Below, piece by piece: positions 60,001 to 64,000 of a stretch of 64,000 bases of DNA. The first letter of the stretch is position 1. Each line of letters opens with the position of its first letter. Source of the stretch: an uncultured Armatimonadota bacterium (lineage in GTDB: Bacteria > Armatimonadota > Fimbriimonadia > Fimbriimonadales > Fimbriimonadaceae); the NCBI GenBank assembly GCA_903904815.1, contig CAIVDU010000056.1, positions 62,001-126,000 of the forward strand, written 5' to 3'. The notes beneath the pieces are model-generated. The model did not search any database and had not been told where the DNA came from. It saw nothing but the letters and a program-made list of their open reading frames with translations. Position numbers and translations under genes: made by a program.

Positions 60001-63000
60001 ACGCCCACTAAGCGGAACCGAGGGTTTCGTCCTCGACCCAATCTTTAGTCTGCGACGAACCCTCGTGATCGGGCCAGGGGAAAGGGAACAGATTGCGCTC
60101 GTCACGATCGCGGCCGAAACTCGGGAAGAGGCCCTAGTCTTGGCTTCCAAGTATGGGAACCCAGAGAGTTCCACGCGAGCGTTCCATCTCGCCTGGACCC
60201 AGGCCCAACTCGAGCTTCGGCACCTCCGAATGAGACCGGCCGACGTTCAGCTATTTCAGCAGCTTGCGAGCCATGTTCTGTATCCGCATGCCCATTTACG
60301 AGCTCCGTCTGAACGGCTTTTGCGCAATGTTCAGGGGCAACGAGATCTATGGGCTTTCGGTATCTCGGGTGATCTTCCGATTGTCGTGGTGACGATTGAT
60401 GAAGTTGGCCACCTCGATGTGGTGGCAGAGATCCTGTCGGCTCATTCCTTTTGGCGCATTCGAGGATTGGTTTGCGATCTCGTGATCTTGAACGAAGAAT
60501 CCATGAGCTATGAGCAGCCACTCCAGGCCCAAATTCAGCGGCTCATCAACGCCCGGACTCAGCAGACCGGAGTGGAGCGTCCTGGCGGCGTGTTTCTCAG
60601 GCCTGCTCGCCAGATCAGTCCAGAGGGGATTACCCTCATACTCGCGTCCGCTCACGTCGTGATCGTCGCCGCGAGGGGGCCACTCGCAAACCAAATCGGA
60701 TCGCCAGCCGACACTGCCATACGCTCCACCCCCAAACCGGATCGGGCGACCGAGTTAGAGGAACCTTCGCAGGGACTTTCCGCTTTGCACCTGACCGAAT
60801 TCAACGGTCTTGGCGGATTTACCGCAGACGGCCAAGAGTACGTTGTTTTGCTGGAGGCGGGCAAGCACACGCCTCGGCCATGGTCGAACGTCCTTGCGAA
60901 TCCGGGATTTGGAGCGTTGGTTACCGACGAGGGCAGTGGTTTCGTTTGGTACGGAAACAGCCAAAGCAATCGGCTCACCGCGTGGTCCAATGATCCGATT
61001 TCGAACCCCTCAAGCGACGCGATCTACATTCACGATCCAGAGCTCAATGAGACTTGGACGCCAACCGCATTGCCGATTCGTGAGAATGACGCCTATCGAA
61101 CGCGGCACGGCCGAGGTTACACGGTGGTCGAGCACAACAGTCACGCGATACAGCAGGAACTCACAACTTTCGTTCCTGTTGACTCTGCAGGCGGACTTCC
61201 AGTTCGAGCTCAGGTTCTGAGATTAACCAACCGTTCCTCTCGCCGCCGCTCGCTCACGATCACCTTCTATGCAGAGTGGACCCTTGGGGCGGACCGCGAA
61301 ACTTGTCAGCAAAACGTGCTGACTACGTGGGACCTCGAGACGCATTCGCTGTTCGCAAGGAACTCGTTCAGTTTCTCGTATGCCGATGTCGTCTCCTTTG
61401 CCGCTTGCTCTATAGAGCCGGAATCTTTCACGGCGGATCGCACTGAAGTCCTCGGCAGGAACGGCTCGATGGCCGATCCTTCTGGATTGAGAACGAAGAG
61501 TCTCTCCGGGAAGTCTGGGGGAGGACTCGATCCTTGTGCCGCTCTTCAAGTCAAGATCGTTTTGGAGCCGAACGAGACCCGTGAGATCACATTCCTTCTG
61601 GGAGCGACCAAGACTCAGGTAGGTGCACGCGATCTGGTTAGGAAACTCCGAAGGCCTGGAGCCATTTCGGAAGCTTTGCGGACCACGAAGCTCTTCTGGG
61701 AACAAACCCTGAACACCGTCACGGTTCAGACTCCCGATGCGACGGCGAACCTGATGTTGAACGGTTGGCTGTTGTATCAGACCCTGAGTTGTCGGTTCTG
61801 GGGACGGTCTGGCTTCTTCCAATCGGGTGGGGCCTTTGGATTTCGGGACCAGTTGCAGGATGTTATGGCCCTGCTGTACTCACATCCGGAGCTTGCCCGG
61901 GAGCATATCGTTCGGAGTGCGGGGCGGCAATTTGTCGAAGGGGACGTGCAGCATTGGTGGCACGCTGAGACGGGAGCGGGAGTCCGTACGCGTATCTCTG
62001 ACGACCTCTTGTTCCTGCCTTATGTGGTAAGCCAGTACGTGAGCGTGACCGGCGACACGGCGGTGCTAGACGAGTCCGTTCCGTTTATCGAAGGGCGTCA
62101 GCTAGATCCCGGCGAGCACGACGGCTACTTCACTCCGAATATTTCGGAACAGGTCGGCTCCATTTGGGAACATTGTCGACGTGCGATCGAGAGGGGATCT
62201 ACGAGCGGTGTGCACGGTCTGCCTCTGATCGGGGGCGGCGACTGGAACGACGGGCTCAACTTGGTGGGAGCGGAGGGAAAGGGTGAGAGCGTCTGGCTCG
62301 CTTGGTTCCTGAATCAAGTCTTGAGGGATTTTGCCGACCTTTCAGAATCTCGCGACGCACACCTTTCTCAGGACTATCGGGACCGCGCGTCGACGATCGC
62401 CTCGATGATCGAGAAGAACGCGTGGGACGGTGAGTGGTACTGCCGAGCCTATTTCGACGACGGCACGCCCTTGGGTTCGCATAATAGTCCAGAGGCGCAG
62501 ATCGATTCGCTTTCGCAGTCTTGGGCGGCAATCACCGGGGCTGGCTCCCCGGAACGCGCCCGGCTTGCCATGGATTCGGTGAATCAACACCTGGTTCGCC
62601 AGGATGATCGCTTGGTATTGCTGTTTACGCCCCCCTTTGATTCGTCTCCGCTCCAACCCGGCTACATCAAGGGTTATCCGCCAGGAGTCCGTGAAAACGG
62701 CGGCCAGTACACGCACGGGGCTCTTTGGGCAGCGATGGGATGGGCGAAGTTGGGTGAGGGCATGGAAGCGGTTCGGCTCCTCCAGCTTATGAACCCGATT
62801 CAGTTGGGGGCCAAACCAGATCACTATTTGGTGGAGCCCTATGTGGTGGCGGCTGACGTCTATTCGTTGCCGGATCGCGTTGGAATGGGCGGTTGGACTT
62901 GGTACACCGGCTCCGCCTCATGGATGTATCGCATTTGGCTCGAAGAGGTCTTGGGCCTGAAGGTTAAAGGCGATCGTATGAAGGTGGAGCCCGTCATTCC

Positions 63001-63235
63001 CGCCGACTGGGGCGAGTTTAGTTTGCGGTACCGATTTGGAAAGTCGACTTACAAGATCGAAGTCAAGAACCCGAGCCGTCGAGAATCGGGTGTCGCCAGC
63101 GTCAGCTTGGATGGCCAGGATCAGCCGCAATCGGAAATCCATCTTATCGACGACGGCAATGACCATGACGTGTTGGTAACCATGGGTGTTCGCACCGTTC
63201 GGCAACTCGAGACCCGGCAGCAGGCAGGGTCCTAA
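54056..63235 (+). CDS. Cyclic beta-1,2-glucan synthase (GT84/GH94), with N-terminal extension
   Basis: A 3,059-residue membrane enzyme like Rhizobium NdvB and Brucella Cgs, which make cyclic beta-1,2-glucan by initiation, elongation and phosphorolysis-based chain-length control. Residues 1-150 form an unusual extension, two helices and a DUF1269-like strand pattern. Then come a region with two membrane helices near 575-625, the GT84 domain with LDSDTQLPRDT (Asp774-Asp776), SHDLIEGSF and RWTRGDWQ (about 910-930), more membrane helices, a linker of glucoamylase-like type with a DNGNLA-like region, and at the C-terminus the GH94 phosphorylase domain with GGGDWNDGLN near residue 2730, including the catalytic Asp. 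Family members run about 2,800-2,900 residues. ATG 54056 is used because AGGA precedes it. Confidence 0.9.
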   Translation: MKLGQKRSRTLVIGFLQDRDSVRPIVKALRQGRFFRSATVKVMTDHEPAVAGWIASRYLAIVVVIAFGILTAVGYRMASVGLSGAEVWISGIATILAGLVGGWAVARILDSILAKRILARHRRWVLNGETLVVVSTAGKNSALAAKIFAEAAGEHPAVFVLHPEEAPISNPARRAGTGLGEDEIHLRAAKLAVDLKHATARSSAGGSMVPRLDYCERILGRVQGRLSGAIRLEQGIALSAEWLLDNAYVIQGHIEDFRRNLPPKFYRELPFLSEGPWKGLPRVYAIACELVSDLDGTVSRRGIEAFLQTFQSETTLSTAELWALPMMIRLRLIEYVTTLSLEIERRQLESEHTAFWANRLLYTARREPSRMPEMIVAVASECPNPSPHIVEDLLDHLYDEEAALTPVRGWLQAKFPSPLEEVVRQYEQLEAADQASLANSISTLRLLSQFDWRDVFEAVSHVEAVLWTDPALVFSSMDFETRDRYRHRVEQLSKRRGITEEDVAREAIALALDAQEDPFRHVGYYLIDQGLPILENRLGVKPLFRQVVRRFIHRFPASVYLVAVGVSSALFVFLALRLSHLLESPLSLKLSLGLLFLLPATDLAIQVVNYLFTRGLEPHPLPKMAFDGGIPDSFRTMVVVPMMLLTPESIQDEIERLEIRALANPDRNLRFALLCDYSDAPQQNMPEDLEMLDTARRGIEALNAAHDAERFQLFYRERQWSEGEQCWMGWERKRGKLHDFNHYLLNSLDADQPIRLGAGTLEGFSGVRFVITLDSDTQLPRDTAQRLVATLAHPLNLPQLSADGRTVERGYGIIQPRVSTSLPSATASLFTRIFTDPTGMDPYTHVVSDLYQDLAGSANYHGKGIYDLATFASVLKGRFPNDHLLSHDLIEGSFVRVGLASDIELLDLFPGNYGAYCDRQHRWTRGDWQILDWLLPTVPLEDGTREPNSLPLLERWKIFDNLRRSVTPAALLAMLIIGCAVSPNALVCALLVVALLLMSLLLPLATRLTQKWLFDPIIWREPAQNFVRSLLFTAALPHQAWICLNAMGRVAYRRIVTHRHLLEWATGTGNSRDAKARHARRLMLRLAWSPLFGILATWVVLRAHPHEPTVILPFAILWTASPVILAWMDRPLDLSPSRLLSPADRAGLRQTARQTWRFFDEFVNDKTHHLPPDNYQELLRVEIAERTSPTNIGLYLISILAAHDLGYITLDNVVERIIATMTTLEKLEHFRGHLLNWYDTSSLEPLGERYVSTVDSGNFMGTLWALKQGLEEKADGPLICHRYFHGATDTLALVLEHKPSVLASSETVAITKLLAGRPEHLNEIAKQTRQLGPLAENLFNALSGGKNVSEKCLYWTKQLRDQSAAMIAFLDRYCPWIEVLETPPDSSLLSLGPAAHASRRTALKEVPSLRSLAFGPIPGLTDLIIHHGAALELSPEIEQWLTLLGEKTEQARQAAREACASIQSAETMISDLDRDMDMSFLYSPERRLFAIGFNVGEQRLDHSYYDLLASEARLSSFLAIARGEVPTEHWWALGRPFGFAYLKRPMLSWSGTMFEYLMPLLLTKSYANSLLDMACRTAYECQVAYAQRRGIPWGISESAYSALDSRQIYQYRAFGVPGLALKRGLEEDVVVSPYSSALALAVDPRAAAKNLRKNGVLAKLGLRGDYGFYEAIDFARHHDDRGERGLVIYTYMAHHQGMSLLAINNAVNSEAMQERFHLDPRVRSTASLLYERVPIAPPLIKSFARETPAARLAPIVAIPGPGRVSTPDTPTPRTCLLSNGEYKVMLTNSGGGYSRWRDFDITRWRSDTTRDDQGKFCYLRDLDSGFVWSISHHPVGVRTATYQGSFSAEKAEIRRRDRGIETNLEVVVSPEDNAEIWRLTIINRSPKPRRIEITTYSELALAPHATDRTHPAFNKLFIQTAMDRDKDTLLAWRRMRSAQDKPIWAAHLIASSTRSHDPTQFETDRARFIGRGRSLQNPEAIGRPLSGTEGFVLDPIFSLRRTLVIGPGEREQIALVTIAAETREEALVLASKYGNPESSTRAFHLAWTQAQLELRHLRMRPADVQLFQQLASHVLYPHAHLRAPSERLLRNVQGQRDLWAFGISGDLPIVVVTIDEVGHLDVVAEILSAHSFWRIRGLVCDLVILNEESMSYEQPLQAQIQRLINARTQQTGVERPGGVFLRPARQISPEGITLILASAHVVIVAARGPLANQIGSPADTAIRSTPKPDRATELEEPSQGLSALHLTEFNGLGGFTADGQEYVVLLEAGKHTPRPWSNVLANPGFGALVTDEGSGFVWYGNSQSNRLTAWSNDPISNPSSDAIYIHDPELNETWTPTALPIRENDAYRTRHGRGYTVVEHNSHAIQQELTTFVPVDSAGGLPVRAQVLRLTNRSSRRRSLTITFYAEWTLGADRETCQQNVLTTWDLETHSLFARNSFSFSYADVVSFAACSIEPESFTADRTEVLGRNGSMADPSGLRTKSLSGKSGGGLDPCAALQVKIVLEPNETREITFLLGATKTQVGARDLVRKLRRPGAISEALRTTKLFWEQTLNTVTVQTPDATANLMLNGWLLYQTLSCRFWGRSGFFQSGGAFGFRDQLQDVMALLYSHPELAREHIVRSAGRQFVEGDVQHWWHAETGAGVRTRISDDLLFLPYVVSQYVSVTGDTAVLDESVPFIEGRQLDPGEHDGYFTPNISEQVGSIWEHCRRAIERGSTSGVHGLPLIGGGDWNDGLNLVGAEGKGESVWLAWFLNQVLRDFADLSESRDAHLSQDYRDRASTIASMIEKNAWDGEWYCRAYFDDGTPLGSHNSPEAQIDSLSQSWAAITGAGSPERARLAMDSVNQHLVRQDDRLVLLFTPPFDSSPLQPGYIKGYPPGVRENGGQYTHGALWAAMGWAKLGEGMEAVRLLQLMNPIQLGAKPDHYLVEPYVVAADVYSLPDRVGMGGWTWYTGSASWMYRIWLEEVLGLKVKGDRMKVEPVIPADWGEFSLRYRFGKSTYKIEVKNPSRRESGVASVSLDGQDQPQSEIHLIDDGNDHDVLVTMGVRTVRQLETRQQAGS

Positions 63236-64000
63236 GCGGACGACGACAAGCCGAACGGCTGTTCGCTCACGTAGATCCGGTACTGCTGGATGCGGTCGCC
63301 GCCGGAGGGGCCGGGCGCCGTCGGCAAATACCGAATCCCCCCGACCTCATGGATCGATCCTAGGTCGATGACGATCTGATGGGGGCCGGTCGCGCCCCGT
63401 TCGGTGTGCCAGGAGGTCGCATTCTGGCCGTCGATCGCATTCTCGGCGTCGCCAGGTACGTAGTTCGTTTCTTCGCTACTCACCCACACGATCTTCCATT
63501 GCGCTTTGGAAATCGGTTTCCCCGAGAGTTCGAGGGCGTCCAACTCGGCGACGCTTGCCCCGTAGCCATTGTCGAAAGCACTGAGAGCTTCTAAGCAGAG
63601 GAACCGTCCCGATGCCGCTTCTTCGAAGCGCACTGTTTGCCAGTCTGCGTCAGATGGGAAGGCCCCCGATGCGACAGGACGGTTGGCAACGAATTGACCA
63701 GACGCACGCTCACGGCGAACAAAGTCGAGTTCCAGCCTTAACTCGTCCAGGATGGGCATTGAGAGACCTTGAAGCTTCGGCGCCTCGGGACCAAGTAGGT
63801 CGAGAACGACGATCTCGTTTATCCCAACTTTCAACCAGGGTGCCGGCACGTACAGGGTTTGGGCAGGCCCGATGTTCCAAAACCTGCCGAGGGAATGCCC
63901 ATTGATCCAAATGACCCCCTTGCCCCAAGATCTTGTGTCGAGGAAGAAGTCTCCGATTGTCGTAAGTGAGAAATCGCCGCGCCAGAATCCGGGCGCTTCA
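63232..64000 (-). CDS. C-terminal part of GH35-like beta-galactosidase with discoidin-type domain (partial)
   Basis: The reading frame continues from 63232 to the window edge, so the start lies beyond 64000 on this strand. Just inside the window edge the translation contains PGFWRGDFSLTTIGDFFLD, SWGKGVIWINGHSLGRFWN and PAQTLYVPAPWLK, the galactose-binding-like domain that ends GH35 beta-galactosidases. Residues toward the end (VSSEETNYVPGDAENAIDGQ, TSWHTERGA, PHQIVIDLGS, IHEVGGIRYLP) form an F5/8 type C (CBM32-like) domain. It probably cleaves galactose from plant-type polymers. The last 4 bases overlap the glucan synthase stop (CTAA). Confidence 0.85.
   Translation of the reverse strand, partial: EAPGFWRGDFSLTTIGDFFLDTRSWGKGVIWINGHSLGRFWNIGPAQTLYVPAPWLKVGINEIVVLDLLGPEAPKLQGLSMPILDELRLELDFVRRERASGQFVANRPVASGAFPSDADWQTVRFEEAASGRFLCLEALSAFDNGYGASVAELDALELSGKPISKAQWKIVWVSSEETNYVPGDAENAIDGQNATSWHTERGATGPHQIVIDLGSIHEVGGIRYLPTAPGPSGGDRIQQYRIYVSEQPFGLSSSA

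Noticed and set aside
1-64000. CRISPR array, tRNA, rRNA, insertion sequence or prophage
   Set aside because: I looked for spaced direct repeats, cloverleaf-type genes, transposase motifs and phage structural genes and saw none, though a computed search would be more reliable.

Overview
The window looks like a chromosomal segment of an Armatimonadota bacterium, most likely the Fimbriimonadia. This is inferred from gene style, not from a marker gene. The clues are a prepilin-like protein with a pre-H-X9-DG C-terminus, a PEP-CTERM protein, many secreted peptidases and carbohydrate enzymes, hybrid GntR/LacI regulators, and compact gene packing with moderately high GC. I saw no rRNA or tRNA gene, CRISPR array, transposase, integrase or phage gene. 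Coding covers nearly everything.

Layout. 0-6 kb: a small membrane protein, then an AddB-like/UvrD-like pair that recalls the AddAB recombination machine but seems to lack a working nuclease site in both subunits. 6-8 kb: a LacI regulator facing a DhnA-type aldolase, with inverted repeats between them. 8-13 kb: an M48 metalloprotease, two zinc alcohol dehydrogenase-like proteins, a START-like protein and a helical exported protein. 13-18 kb: a TPR glycosyltransferase coupled to a MerR-type regulator, then an M14 carboxypeptidase and a DUF1963 protein.

18.9-28.8 kb is the most distinctive part. A GH130 enzyme is divergent from a tight plus-strand series: prepilin-like protein, 56-residue membrane protein, GntR/LacI hybrid regulator, second GH130 enzyme, a 767-residue exported protein of unknown family, a sugar-binding lipoprotein and two ABC permeases. 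It reads as a glycan or oligosaccharide uptake and phosphorolysis locus headed by a pilin-like gene. The ABC ATPase is not present. Further carbohydrate enzymes are scattered nearby: a CE15-SGNH esterase fusion (30.3 kb), a multidomain GH38 alpha-mannosidase (38.5-42.9 kb), a Gfo/Idh/MocA oxidoreductase (50 kb) and the C-terminal end of a GH35-like beta-galactosidase (63.2-64 kb).

28.9-54 kb also holds signalling proteins (a GAF histidine kinase and a GAF-PAS-GGDEF protein), an M28 peptidase, small lipoprotein and membrane proteins, a PEP-CTERM protein, a GNAT acetyltransferase, and a probable four-gene operon of TMEM175 channel, PPK2 and two tandem DUF4139 paralogues. A TlpA-DUF885 pair follows. 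54-63 kb is one giant gene for a cyclic beta-1,2-glucan synthase (GT84/GH94), translationally coupled to an alpha/beta-hydrolase-like protein whose nucleophile position is altered.

Intergenic DNA carries several hairpins: terminators, operator-like palindromes upstream of regulated genes, two copies of a purine-rich hairpin element, a REP-like palindrome at the window start, and a 139-base structured element near 32.5 kb. All functional calls come from reading motifs in the translated sequence; no database search was possible.
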